Assembly (NCBI GenBank): GCA_030537295.1
Contig: JAUNNU010000004.1
Location: forward strand, 1-51,227
Length of the DNA: 51,227 nucleotides
From: Bacteroidia bacterium
GTDB taxonomy: Bacteria > Bacteroidota > Bacteroidia > Bacteroidales > F082
Direction of reading: 5' to 3'
The position numbers were made by a program, and so were the translations under genes. A model generated the notes under the pieces. The model made no database searches. It was given only the letters and a program-made list of their open reading frames with translations, and was not told where the DNA came from. Every line of letters begins with the position of its first letter. The stretch's first letter is position 1. Positions 19,078-27,457 of this stretch are shown piece after piece.

Positions 19078-19467
19078 TTAGATTTTCTCATAATTCACCG
19101 GAATGATACCCTCGACGAGCTCGTTGTTCATGACGTACTTCTCGAGAATCTCATCGGCTTTCTTGTTGTCAACATGACCGAATACGATAGGATCTTTGCC
19201 CGGAACTTTGACTTCGATAGTCGGTTCTGCGTGGCAGTAGCCCATGCAGCCTGTCTGTGTGAAAACAACGCTCAGCTTAAGCTGGTCTGCTTTCTCCATC
19301 ATGTGTTCCATGACCTGTTTTGCGCCGGCGGCGATACCGCAGGTTGCCATAGCAACTTTCACCTGAACCATAGCGTCAGGGTTGTTGCTCTTTTCACGAA
19401 GGTCGAGATTTGACTGTAAATTCTCTCTCATGGCCTTCAGTTCTGCCAATGATTTTATTTTTGCCAT
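19078..19467 (-). CDS. hndB: HndB-like thioredoxin-fold [2Fe-2S] ferredoxin
   Basis: The first gene of the hydrogenase operon encodes a 129-residue protein related to HndB of Desulfovibrio NADP-reducing hydrogenase. The core ATCGIAAGAKQVM (C43) and QTGCMGYCHAEP (C74, C78) give only three visible candidate cysteine ligands; a fourth is not apparent. The N terminus is helical (MAKIKSLAELKAMREN). It likely serves as an accessory electron carrier for the complex. It is 28 bases upstream of hydB and preceded by a good promoter. Confidence 0.88.
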   Translation of the reverse strand: MAKIKSLAELKAMRENLQSNLDLREKSNNPDAMVQVKVAMATCGIAAGAKQVMEHMMEKADQLKLSVVFTQTGCMGYCHAEPTIEVKVPGKDPIVFGHVDNKKADEILEKYVMNNELVEGIIPVNYEKI

Positions 19468-19526
19468 ATTATAAAATATTGTTAATGAATAAATTAAATA
19501 AATTTACTTTTTTTTCAAACATACCG

Positions 19527-19555
19527 CAAATATACAATTCTTTTTTAATAAACAA
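19527..19555 (-). promoter_or_regulatory. Promoter of the hydrogenase operon
   Basis: Minus-strand TTG (19555-19553) and TATATTTG (19534-19527) are 18 bases apart, 60 bases before hndB. No repressor-like inverted repeat is obvious around them. Confidence 0.7.
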
Positions 19556-19593
19556 GAAAAAATTAACGTAAAAATTTTGTACGTATTTATTTC

Positions 19594-19633
19594 AAAAAAA
19601 ACGGAGAAGTGTTGAATGACTTCTCCGTTTTTT
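19594..19633 (-). terminator. Terminator after the nucleotidyltransferase gene
   Basis: ACGGAGAAGT (19601-19610) and ACTTCTCCGT (19619-19628) form a 10-bp stem flanked by A residues on the left and T residues on the right. It can work in both directions and separates the minus-strand queH pair from the hydrogenase promoter. Confidence 0.85.
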
Positions 19634-19642
19634 ACCGGTTCT

Positions 19643-20716
19643 TTAATAATCCTCTTTCTTCTTTATCTTAAAAGCATATCTGAAAAGCGTCCCCAGCAAC
19701 GAATCCGGGAAAGGTTCTTGATACACAATGAAATGCATCTTCTTGTGACGGTAATATTGGTCAATCTTCCGTTGAACCTTCTTGAACTTGTTTTTCGTAG
19801 CCGATGATTGCACCCAAGGATTCATAATATAATACATAACATACTGATAATCATCAGTTTTAATCATATTTTCAACATTCAAGTCGAACCATTTACAACC
19901 AAGAAGATTCTTGCAAATCTCCGAAAGGATGACGACGGCATTTAGAAGCCCCGACTCCTTCCAGATATTTCCAAGATAATTCCAATCAAGCCGCTCGTGA
20001 TTTTCCTTCAGGAAAAGCGTCCAGTCAACAAGATTCCTCATAGGTATCCCCGACCACGGCAAGTGATTGAGCGTATGCATCATCACATATAACGCATTGA
20101 TATTCAAGTTTGCAAAGAAAACATTCGGGATTCGTTCATCGGTAACAGGGTTCTCGTCGAAGTGAGCCATCAGCTCCCTGCTGACAATTTTATTTGCCCT
20201 ATTCAACTCGTAGTTGAACATTCTGTGATTCTCAACGGCAACATCTTTGAAAAAGAAATGAGCATGTTTGGAGTCTTCCTCATCAATTTCAATCCCTTCA
20301 TTTACAATAAGTTGGTTCACTTTGTCATAATCACCGAAACAATAAATGTCAATATCGCCGCATTCGCGGAGTTCGGGATGAGGGTAATACAGAGCGAGAC
20401 CATTGCCTTTCAGCAGCAGCATCTTGATGTCTTTTTCACCCAAAAACTCCGCAAGCTGTTGAGTCACAGCGAGTTGTTTCTCATGTCTTTCTTTTATATG
20501 GTTGACATGGAACGCCCACTCCATTTTGACAGCGAAGGGCATGTTGTTGTCATGTGCGATTATCTCTTCAAAAACGACAGCCGACAGACCTTGTTTTTTA
20601 GAAATATGGAAAATATCAACCCACTGTTTTTCAGCAAGTTGCAATGATTCGACAGTCTTGTCAGTTCCAATTGCCGACCTGATTATTGAAAAAAACACAT
20701 TTTCAAGCTCATTCAT
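19643..20716 (-). CDS. Nucleotidyltransferase-family protein
   Basis: The 357-residue protein carries a nucleotidyltransferase-like core: KDIKMLLLKGNGLALYY followed by RECGDIDIYCFGD, where GDIDIY supplies two metal-binding Asp residues. This matches the uncharacterised NTP_transf_5 family (PF14907), often found near capsule or exopolysaccharide genes. The C-terminal half is helical and unassigned. It starts 8 bases after queH and is followed by a strong terminator, so the two form a pair. Substrate unknown. Confidence 0.75.
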   Translation of the reverse strand: MNELENVFFSIIRSAIGTDKTVESLQLAEKQWVDIFHISKKQGLSAVVFEEIIAHDNNMPFAVKMEWAFHVNHIKERHEKQLAVTQQLAEFLGEKDIKMLLLKGNGLALYYPHPELRECGDIDIYCFGDYDKVNQLIVNEGIEIDEEDSKHAHFFFKDVAVENHRMFNYELNRANKIVSRELMAHFDENPVTDERIPNVFFANLNINALYVMMHTLNHLPWSGIPMRNLVDWTLFLKENHERLDWNYLGNIWKESGLLNAVVILSEICKNLLGCKWFDLNVENMIKTDDYQYVMYYIMNPWVQSSATKNKFKKVQRKIDQYYRHKKMHFIVYQEPFPDSLLGTLFRYAFKIKKKEDY

Positions 20717-20724
20717 GTTGAATA

Positions 20725-21333
20725 TTATTTTTCGTAATTAACACATTCATTTACAATATCTTTTCTCATCGAAAACTCACAGCCGCAGTATTGTTGGTTA
20801 TAAAACCCATATTCCTTTATTATTTGCGACCTGCGTTCCTGAAGTCCGCCTTTTCTCCAGTTTTGCGCCCAGAAAGTGACATCCGGAAACTGTGACATGG
20901 CGAAACTACCAGCTTCTTCAATCTGTTCAAGGCTTTTCCACCGGCTCGATGCCAATGTTGTTGCGATTACTGAAAAACCATTTTCATGAGCATATTTTGC
21001 GGTACGCAACAATCTGTATTTGAAGCATTTAAGACATCTGCCGCCGCGTTCCGGCTCGTTTTCTAGGCCTATCATCTCAACACGCCATTTTTCATGGTCG
21101 TAATCATCGTCAACTATTTGCAAACCAAGCGATTGCGCATAACGTGTACATTCATTCTTTCTGATTTCATATTCCTCAAAAGGGGAAATGTTCGGATTAC
21201 AATAGTATATATAAGGCGTGATGCCGTTTTTCATCATACATTCGATGATTGCCGACGAACATGGGGCGCAACATGTGTGAAGCAACACCTTTGAAGCACC
21301 TCCCGGAACTTTTATTTCAAATTCTTTTTTCAC
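20725..21333 (-). CDS. queH: Epoxyqueuosine reductase QueH
   Basis: This 202-residue member of the DUF208 family catalyses the last step of queuosine tRNA modification, reducing epoxyqueuosine in place of QueG. The cysteine motifs HTCCAPCS, RCLKCFKYR and QQYCGCEFS are visible and would bind the iron-sulfur cluster and metal. I choose a GTG start at 21333 (VKKEFEIKVPGG). No ATG lies between it and the HTCC motif, and the next upstream ATG (21480) would overlap the divergent DRTGG gene and its promoter. A -7 element ends only 5 bases upstream, suggesting a leaderless or near-leaderless message. Confidence 0.9.
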   Translation of the reverse strand: MKKEFEIKVPGGASKVLLHTCCAPCSSAIIECMMKNGITPYIYYCNPNISPFEEYEIRKNECTRYAQSLGLQIVDDDYDHEKWRVEMIGLENEPERGGRCLKCFKYRLLRTAKYAHENGFSVIATTLASSRWKSLEQIEEAGSFAMSQFPDVTFWAQNWRKGGLQERRSQIIKEYGFYNQQYCGCEFSMRKDIVNECVNYEK

Positions 21334-21337
21334 GGCG

Positions 21338-21345
21338 CAAAAATA
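21338..21345 (-). promoter_or_regulatory. TATTTTTG -7 element (queH)
   Basis: It matches TAnnTTTG on the minus strand and ends 5 bases before the GTG, so transcription would begin at or next to the start codon. Confidence 0.55.
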
Positions 21346-21396
21346 ATATTTTTTTCGTATTTCGAGATTGAGAATTTTATTAAAAAAATTTAAAAG

Positions 21397-21428
21397 TTTG
21401 TTAAATCGTAAATAAATTTGTATATTTG
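21397..21428 (+). promoter_or_regulatory. Promoter of the putative hydrogenase regulatory cluster
   Basis: TTTG (21397-21400) and TATATTTG (21421-21428) are 20 bases apart, an ideal Bacteroidota arrangement, about 40 bases before the first DRTGG gene. Confidence 0.8.
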
Positions 21429-21468
21429 CAGCCTTTAAATACGAATTTTTAACCTGAAAAAAAATAAA

Positions 21469-21804
21469 ATGAAAGTACAAGAATTAGTTGACAAATTAGG
21501 GCTTAAAGTCCTTGCAGGCGAAAACGGTCTCGACCGCGAAATAGACGGATGCTATATCTCCGACCTTCTCAGTGACGTGATGGGCAACGCCCAGGAAGGC
21601 AACATCTGGATTACTTTACAGACTCATAAAAACGTGATGGCGGTGGCTTCTCTGAAAGAGATGTCGTGTATCATTCTCGTCAAGGACCTCGGCGCCAACG
21701 AAGACACCATCAACCAGTCTAACGAAGAAGGGCTGCCGATTTTGCAAACGTCAATGCCGACGTTCGAGATCGCAGGATTGGTTTATAATCTGTTAAAAGA
21801 TTAG
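21469..21804 (+). CDS. DRTGG-domain protein 1
   Basis: The 111-residue protein is a stand-alone DRTGG domain, a fold first named from phosphotransacetylase-like and CBS-containing proteins, with presumed ligand-binding or regulatory function. Hallmarks are GLDREIDGCYISDLLSDVM and the later LPILQTSMPTFEIAGLVY. It is the first gene of the plus-strand cluster that ends with the hydrogenase-like iron-sulfur protein. A second stand-alone DRTGG gene lies at 23215. Clusters of this type adjoin [FeFe]-hydrogenase genes in Clostridia. Confidence 0.8.
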   Translation: MKVQELVDKLGLKVLAGENGLDREIDGCYISDLLSDVMGNAQEGNIWITLQTHKNVMAVASLKEMSCIILVKDLGANEDTINQSNEEGLPILQTSMPTFEIAGLVYNLLKD

Positions 21805-21859
21805 GGAGGAAAGTTAAGAGGGAAATCAAGATTCACTTTAGATTTCAAAACTCACGCTG

Positions 21860-22642
21860 ATGGAGACAGAACTGAAGCAATATCGGGCTGACTTGCACAT
21901 TCACACGGTGTTGTCGCCGTGCGGGGATATTTACATGTCGCCGACCGCCATCGTGGAACAGGCGAAGAAGCTGCATCTCGACATGATAGCCATCTGCGAC
22001 CACAACAGCACCCGTCAGGTGAAGGTGGCGCAGCAGATCGGCCGCGAGATGGGCGTGTTCGTAATCGGAGGCGTGGAGATAACCACACAGGAAGAGGCTC
22101 ACGCCTTGGCTTACTTCGAAACCGACGAGCAGCTCGACAAGTTTCAGGAATTCCTCGACGAGCATCTGCCGCACATCCCTTTGGACGAGGAGAAATTCGG
22201 ATACCAGCTCATCGTTGACAAAGACGAGGAGGTTGTCGGTGAAGAGGAATGGCTGCTGTGGTCGGCACTCGACTGCGACCTCGACACGCTTTACGACAAG
22301 GTGCATGAAATCGGCGGGATCTTCGTGCCGGCGCACGTCAACAAGCCGGCGTCAAGCCTGATGTCGCAGCTCGGTTTCATCCCGCCTGACCTCAAAGCCG
22401 ACGCATTGGAGATTTCGAAGCATGTCAAGAAACCCGATTTCCTGAAGAAATTCGCATATCTGAAGAAATTCATGTTCACGAAGAGCAGCGACGCACATTT
22501 CCTGCACATCATCGGAGAGGTGCATTGCGTGTTTCACATGTACGGTCTCACCTTTGACGAGTTCCGCAAGACGCTTCACGGCGAGGACGGAAGATATGTT
22601 GACACAGAACCACAAGAGAAACTACAACTTTTATACGGATGA
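21860..22642 (+). CDS. PHP-domain phosphoesterase
   Basis: The 260-residue protein has the N-terminal PHP signature (ADLHIHTVLSPCGD) with metal-binding His residues, AICDHNST, and later PAHVNKP and SSDAHFLHIIGE. The four PHP motifs are therefore all present and the protein should be an active metal-dependent phosphoesterase, as in the PHP/histidinol-phosphatase-like group. Substrate is unknown. It overlaps the next gene by ATGA (22639-22642), implying coupled translation. Confidence 0.88.
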   Translation: METELKQYRADLHIHTVLSPCGDIYMSPTAIVEQAKKLHLDMIAICDHNSTRQVKVAQQIGREMGVFVIGGVEITTQEEAHALAYFETDEQLDKFQEFLDEHLPHIPLDEEKFGYQLIVDKDEEVVGEEEWLLWSALDCDLDTLYDKVHEIGGIFVPAHVNKPASSLMSQLGFIPPDLKADALEISKHVKKPDFLKKFAYLKKFMFTKSSDAHFLHIIGEVHCVFHMYGLTFDEFRKTLHGEDGRYVDTEPQEKLQLLYG

Positions 22643-23187
22643 AAGAATTAGCATTACATGTATATGATCTGATGGAGAACTCCACCGCAGCCAACTCCAC
22701 GCTTGTCGAGCTGACCATCAAAGACAGCCTGAAAGACAACGTATATGCCTTCACCATCAAGGACAACGGCAAAGGCATGTCGCCGGAGTTCCTCGCCAAA
22801 GTCACCGACCCGTGGACTACTTCGAGGACGACGCGTAAGGTCGGGCTCGGATTGCCGCTCATCAAGATGAACACCGAGAACTGCGGAGGCGGCATGAAGA
22901 TTGAGAGCGAGGTCGGCAAAGGCACCACGCTCAACTTCTGGTTCCAGCACGACAACATCGACCGCCCGCCGATGGGCGACCTCGCCGGCACCCTCGTGAT
23001 GCTTTTCGCCGCACACGAAGACATACACTTCATCTACAGGCACATCACCGACGATGACGAGTTCGTGTTCGACACCGATGAGGTCAAGGAAGCCCTCGAC
23101 GGAATGTCAATGAACGACATCAACATCATGAAATACCTGAAAGAGATGATTCAAGAGAATCTGAAAGAAATTCATTATAACGAATAA
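22639..23187 (+). CDS. GHKL-type ATPase (histidine-kinase-like)
   Basis: The 182-residue protein is a stand-alone ATPase domain. The N-box begins DLMENSTAANSTLVEL, G1 is KDNGKGMSPEF, and G2 is KVGLGLPLIKMN. It lacks a dimerisation/His-phosphorylation domain and any sensor domain, so it is not a complete histidine kinase. The C-terminal 60 residues (DDDEFVFDTDEVKEAL and onward) are extra. In this neighbourhood it probably works as a protein kinase or ATP-dependent switch partner of the RsbW-like protein at 23574. Confidence 0.85.
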   Translation: MKELALHVYDLMENSTAANSTLVELTIKDSLKDNVYAFTIKDNGKGMSPEFLAKVTDPWTTSRTTRKVGLGLPLIKMNTENCGGGMKIESEVGKGTTLNFWFQHDNIDRPPMGDLAGTLVMLFAAHEDIHFIYRHITDDDEFVFDTDEVKEALDGMSMNDINIMKYLKEMIQENLKEIHYNE

Positions 23188-23214
23188 TCACAAACAACAT
23201 CAACATTATACAAA

Positions 23215-23559
23215 ATGAAACTATCTGAAATAGCCAAATTATTGAACGCCAGGGTTGTTTGCGGGCAGGAGCGTCTCAGCGAGGAGCAAGACATAGTGTT
23301 TGCCTCCGACCTCATGTCAGAGGTTCTGACATTGGACGACAACTTCCCGATAATCGTCACCGGACTATGCACCATGCAGACAATCCGCACGTGTGAGATG
23401 GGCAATCTTGACATCGTGGTGTTCGTAAGGAAGAAAAAACCGACTCCGGAAATGATCGAACTCGCGGAAGACAACAACATGGTCCTCTTGGAATGCGACT
23501 ACTCGATGTTCAAAGCGTGCGGCATACTCTGGGAAGCGGGTCTGAAATCTATTTATTAA
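23215..23559 (+). CDS. DRTGG-domain protein 2
   Basis: The 114-residue protein is a second stand-alone DRTGG domain (LNARVVCGQERLSEEQDIVF, then ASDLMSEVL). It ends KACGILWEAGLKSIY. It differs from the first copy in sequence, so this is an old duplication or separate origin. It sits 27 bases after the ATPase gene and 14 bases before the RsbW-like gene. Confidence 0.8.
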   Translation: MKLSEIAKLLNARVVCGQERLSEEQDIVFASDLMSEVLTLDDNFPIIVTGLCTMQTIRTCEMGNLDIVVFVRKKKPTPEMIELAEDNNMVLLECDYSMFKACGILWEAGLKSIY

Positions 23560-23573
23560 CTAAAATTACTGTT

Positions 23574-23987
23574 ATGCATTTAGAATACACAATAATAGAA
23601 GGAGATTTCGTCAATGCAGGTTCGGCTTCAAGCTCGATTAAGAAGACGCTCAAGCAGCTCAGCGTGAGTCCTTCGATAGTGAAACGCGTCGTCGTCGCCC
23701 TCTATGAAGCTGAAGTCAACGCCATCGCCCACGCCTACGGAGGTGTGGTCACCGCCGACATCGACGCCGGTAAGATATTGCTTCGAGTCATCGACAGAGG
23801 TCCCGGCATCCCCGACATCGACTGGGCGATGCAGGAAGGCAACAGCACCGCCTCGCCGGAAGTCCGCGACATGGGCTTCGGCGCCGGCATGGGACTCCCA
23901 AACATCAAGAAGAACGTTGACCGCCTCAACGTACAATCAACCGTCGGCGTCGGCACGACCGTCGAGATGGAAGTGAATTTAGCGTAG
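23574..23987 (+). CDS. RsbW-like anti-sigma/Ser-Thr kinase ATPase
   Basis: The 137-residue protein, starting MHLEYTIIEGDFVNAG, has the compact HATPase fold of anti-sigma regulatory factors: N-box EAEVNAIAHAYGG, DRGPGIPDIDW, and GFGAGMGLPNIKKN. Such proteins are serine kinases that switch partner proteins. No STAS anti-anti-sigma factor, SpoIIE-type phosphatase or sigma gene is in the window. An earlier start at 23493 would run through the preceding DRTGG gene and is rejected. Confidence 0.85.
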   Translation: MHLEYTIIEGDFVNAGSASSSIKKTLKQLSVSPSIVKRVVVALYEAEVNAIAHAYGGVVTADIDAGKILLRVIDRGPGIPDIDWAMQEGNSTASPEVRDMGFGAGMGLPNIKKNVDRLNVQSTVGVGTTVEMEVNLA

Positions 23988-23995
23988 ATTCCTTT

Positions 23996-24035
23996 GATTC
24001 AAAGATTCAAAGATTTAAAGATTTAAAAATTCGAG
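23996..24035. repeat. 8-bp tandem array before the hydrogenase-like gene
   Basis: Five 8-bp units: GATTCAAA twice, GATTTAAA twice, then AATTCGAG. The array ends 3 bases before the ATG at 24039, so slippage would change the distance to the start. Confidence 0.8.
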
Positions 24036-24038
24036 ATT

Positions 24039-25427
24039 ATGGCATTTTATCACGCTCTACAGATAAACGAAAACGTTTGCGAAGGCTGCTCACATTGCAT
24101 CAGGGTGTGCCCTACCGAGGCCATCCGCGTACACGGCGGGAAAGCATATATCGACGAAGCCCGCTGCCTCGACTGCGGCAACTGCTTCATCGCCTGCCCG
24201 CATAAAGCCATCTTCGTCAAACAAGACGACTTCGAGGAGATTTTCAAATACCCGTGCCGCGTGGCTCTCATCCCCGCGGTGTTCCTCGGACAGTTCAAAG
24301 ACGACATCAGCGTTTCACGTATATATGCCATACTCAACGAGATAGGATTCCAACACGTCATCGAAACAGAGATAACGGTGCCCATCTACACTGAAGCGAA
24401 AAACAGATTGGAACGTGCCGACAACACCAAGCCGCTCATCTCGACGTTCTGTCCGGCCATCGTGCGCCTCATACAAATAAAATTCCCAGGATTGGTGGAA
24501 AATCTCATCCCCATCAAGGCACCTCTCGACATCACTGCGATGTATATAAGGAGGAAACTCGAAAAAGACGGCTGGCGGCCGGAAGACATCGGCGTGTTTT
24601 ACGTCACACCGTGCGCCGCGAAAATAGCAGCCGTGAAAAGCCCTGTCGGAGAAGAAAAATCTCCCGTTGACGGCGTCATCAACATGGACTCACTCTACAA
24701 CCGCGTCTATAAGAAAATCAAGGAGCAAGGCCACGACTACAAAGAAGTGAAACTGCCTGTAGCACAACTCAACTCCGACAGCATCCTGACTTCTTTGACA
24801 AACGGCGAGAGACGACTGTCGGTGTCGGAACATTCCCTGTCGATAGACGGCATGGACAACTCCATCGAGTTTCTGGAAAAGGTTGAAAGCGAAGAGATTG
24901 AAGGTGTCGAATTCCTTGAACTGCGCGCCTGCGACCAAAGCTGCCCGGGCGGCATTTTGACATACAACAACAGATTCCTGACTTGTGAGAGGATGTTCGC
25001 AAGGGCGCGTTACGTGGCGGGAAAAGAACGCCGCGGAGAGATGACACGCGCCAAAGAAGTGGAGGAAGAACATGATTATCTGCTTGACAACATCGAGGTC
25101 GGGGAAATAGAGCCGCGCTCCATCAGCCTCGACAAGGACATCTCCAAGGCACTTGAAAAATTAGTCAAAATCAACAGACTGAAGAAAATGCTCCCGCAAG
25201 TTGACTGCGGAATGTGCGGTGCGCCGAGCTGCGACGCATTGGCGGAAGACATCATCTGCAACGGAGCCAAGGCCACAAGATGTGTGTTCATCCAACATCA
25301 TCTTGAAAAACAAAACGCCATGGATCTTGAGGAATCGTTGAAAATCATGGACGACATCTGGGGAGAAGATAAAATAAAGGTTAAACATAGAAAGAAAGAA
25401 GACAACCCATGCGAACATTTGAAATAA
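24039..25427 (+). CDS. Hydrogenase-like iron-sulfur regulatory protein
   Basis: The 462-residue protein starts with two [4Fe-4S] clusters (C14/17/20/24 and C43/46/49/53). An [FeFe]-hydrogenase-like domain follows: L1 region STFCPA (C138), L2 VTPCAAK (C192) and L3 ACDQSCPGG (C298, C302). All four cysteines that would hold the H-cluster are there. The neighbouring Cys of TSCCP, which relays protons, is Phe137, so normal H2 turnover is unlikely. Residues 390-415 add an RnfB-like [4Fe-4S] motif (CGMCGAPSC and C415). This matches sensory or non-catalytic hydrogenase relatives linked to GHKL and DRTGG genes. I infer a redox or H2 sensor. It overlaps the next gene by 19 bases. Confidence 0.88.
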   Translation: MAFYHALQINENVCEGCSHCIRVCPTEAIRVHGGKAYIDEARCLDCGNCFIACPHKAIFVKQDDFEEIFKYPCRVALIPAVFLGQFKDDISVSRIYAILNEIGFQHVIETEITVPIYTEAKNRLERADNTKPLISTFCPAIVRLIQIKFPGLVENLIPIKAPLDITAMYIRRKLEKDGWRPEDIGVFYVTPCAAKIAAVKSPVGEEKSPVDGVINMDSLYNRVYKKIKEQGHDYKEVKLPVAQLNSDSILTSLTNGERRLSVSEHSLSIDGMDNSIEFLEKVESEEIEGVEFLELRACDQSCPGGILTYNNRFLTCERMFARARYVAGKERRGEMTRAKEVEEEHDYLLDNIEVGEIEPRSISLDKDISKALEKLVKINRLKKMLPQVDCGMCGAPSCDALAEDIICNGAKATRCVFIQHHLEKQNAMDLEESLKIMDDIWGEDKIKVKHRKKEDNPCEHLK

Positions 25428-25879
25428 GAAAAGCGCAAGAGAACGAGGCGGGTTTGGTGCTTGAGTTCATCAAGAAACTCGCCGTTTACGAGAAAATGAT
25501 TGACGAGGTCGAAGCTGACGAGGCGACGATTTACGATTCGTTGTTTGTGAAAAAAGACGCCGAAGTCGTGTTCGGCTGCGAAGACGGCGTGCCGGTCGGA
25601 TTCGCCTTGTTCTTCCACAATTTCTCAACATTTGTCGGGAGGAAAGGCCTTTATCTTGAGGACTTATTCGTCATCCCTGAAAAAAGAGGCCTCGGTTACG
25701 GCAAGGCGCTCCTGCTCCACCTCGCGCACCTCGCGAAAGAACGTCACTGCGGCCGCATGGAATGGGTCTGCCTCGACTGGAACACGCCTTCGATAAAATT
25801 CTACAAGTCATTGGGAGCCAAGTCGATGGACGACTGGACAATTTACAGATTTGACGAAAGCACCATTAACAAGTTATAA
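25409..25879 (+). CDS. GNAT-family N-acetyltransferase
   Basis: The 156-residue protein is a single GNAT domain with the acetyl-CoA motif EKRGLGYGKALLLHLA and the C-terminal WNTPSIKFYKSLGAKSMDDW, close to the diamine/spermidine acetyltransferase group. It overlaps the hydrogenase-like gene by 19 bases in another frame, which suggests co-translation but not shared function. Substrate unknown. Confidence 0.88.
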   Translation: MRTFEIRKAQENEAGLVLEFIKKLAVYEKMIDEVEADEATIYDSLFVKKDAEVVFGCEDGVPVGFALFFHNFSTFVGRKGLYLEDLFVIPEKRGLGYGKALLLHLAHLAKERHCGRMEWVCLDWNTPSIKFYKSLGAKSMDDWTIYRFDESTINKL

Positions 25880-26002
25880 AGTTTTAAAGTTGAAGTTTCA
25901 AAAGAAAAACAAAAACATTTGTCAGCTTTTCTGAAATATTTCTTATTTTAGCAGATTGAATTTAAAAAAAGTAATTTTAATACAAATAAAAAAGATAATA
26001 CA

Positions 26003-27457
26003 ATGAGCATTAAAGACTTACAACCACAAGAAGTGTTTGAAAACTTCTACAGCCTGACACAGATTCCACGCCCTTCAAAGAAAGAGGCGAAAGTTATTGC
26101 ATTCATGAAGAAGTTCGGTGAAGACCTCGGACTCGAGACCATCGTTGACGAAGTCGGCAACGTCATCATTCGCAAACCTGCGACACCTGGTTACGAGAAC
26201 CGTCACGGCGTGATTCTTCAGGCTCACCTCGACATGGTCCCGCAGAAAAACGCCGACTGCGCCCACGATTTCGAGAACGACCCTATCGAGACTTACGTTG
26301 ACAACGGCTGGGTTCGCGCTAAAGGCACGACACTCGGTGCTGACAACGGCGTCGGTGCGGCGGCGGCGATGGGTGTCCTCGCGTCAAAGACACTCGAGCA
26401 CGGTCCTGTCGAAGCCCTCTTCACCATTGACGAAGAGACCGGCATGACAGGAGCCAACGCCCTCAAGGCTGACGTTCTTCACGGCGACATCCTTCTCAAC
26501 ATGGACTCGGAGACAGAAGGCGAGCTCTACGTCGGCTGCGCCGGCGGCATCGACACAACGGGAACTTTCTCACCGAAAATGGAGAAAGTCGCCGATGGCA
26601 TGAAAGCTTTCGAACTCGCAGTGAAAGGTCTTAAAGGCGGGCATTCAGGAATGGACATCAACCTTGGCAGAGGCAACGCAAACAAGATCATGAACACCTT
26701 ATTAATCATGGTGTCACAGAAATTTGACGTCCGTCTTGCCACAATCAACGGAGGCAGCCTGCGCAACGCAATACCACGCGAATCGTTCGCGACAATCGTC
26801 GTCCCAGCTGAAAAAGCCGAAGACCTAAAAGCCTATATCGCTGAATATGAATCTGTTGTAAAAGAACAGTTCAAAGAGACAGAGCCAGAGGCAATGGTCA
26901 CAATCGCCGAAGCTGAAATGCCGGCGGAAGTCATCGACAACAAGACATTCAAGAATTTGATGACAGCCATCGCAAAATATCCTAACGGCGTCATCGGCAT
27001 GTCGAAAGACTTTGAAGGCACTGTTGAGACATCATCGAACCTCGCCATCGTCAAGATGGAGAACGGCAAGATTGTCACATGCTCATTGCAGAGAGGCCTT
27101 GTCGATGACCTCAAAGACAGACTCGCAAGCGAAATCCGCAACGTATTGATTGACAATGGCGCATACGCCGAATCATCAGGCGAATATCACGGATGGCAGC
27201 CTAATATCAACAGCCCGATCCTCGCCACGATGAAGAAAGTGTATAAAGACAAGTTCGGCAAAGAACCGAAGGTCATGGTCGTACACGCCGGTCTCGAATG
27301 CGGCATCCTCGGCGCGAAATACCCGAACTGGGACATGATGTCATTCGGCCCGACACTCGTTCACCCGCACTCACCAGACGAAGCACTTCTCATCGAAACA
27401 GTACAACTTTTCTGGGATTTCTTGACAGAGACATTGAAAAATGTACCGGAAAAATAG
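26003..27457 (+). CDS. pepD: Aminoacyl-histidine dipeptidase (M20 family)
   Basis: The 484-residue zinc peptidase of the PepD/carnosinase type cleaves Xaa-His and other dipeptides. Metal-binding segments are visible: ILQAHLDMVPQK, GTTLGADNGVGAAAAMG, and TIDEETGMTGA with the catalytic Glu. The C-terminal metal His is in FGPTLVHPHSPDEALLI. The lid domain (GGHSGMDINLGRGNANK) is also typical. Normal length. A weak promoter (TTTG 25918-25921, TATTTTAG 25944-25951, 22-base spacing) lies upstream. The gap 25880-26002 also has a short TAAAGTT array. Confidence 0.95.
   Translation: MSIKDLQPQEVFENFYSLTQIPRPSKKEAKVIAFMKKFGEDLGLETIVDEVGNVIIRKPATPGYENRHGVILQAHLDMVPQKNADCAHDFENDPIETYVDNGWVRAKGTTLGADNGVGAAAAMGVLASKTLEHGPVEALFTIDEETGMTGANALKADVLHGDILLNMDSETEGELYVGCAGGIDTTGTFSPKMEKVADGMKAFELAVKGLKGGHSGMDINLGRGNANKIMNTLLIMVSQKFDVRLATINGGSLRNAIPRESFATIVVPAEKAEDLKAYIAEYESVVKEQFKETEPEAMVTIAEAEMPAEVIDNKTFKNLMTAIAKYPNGVIGMSKDFEGTVETSSNLAIVKMENGKIVTCSLQRGLVDDLKDRLASEIRNVLIDNGAYAESSGEYHGWQPNINSPILATMKKVYKDKFGKEPKVMVVHAGLECGILGAKYPNWDMMSFGPTLVHPHSPDEALLIETVQLFWDFLTETLKNVPEK

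Noticed and set aside
21334-21480. Longer QueH start at the ATG at 21480
   Set aside because: It would run across the divergent DRTGG gene start and both promoters, and it adds about 49 residues with no family match.
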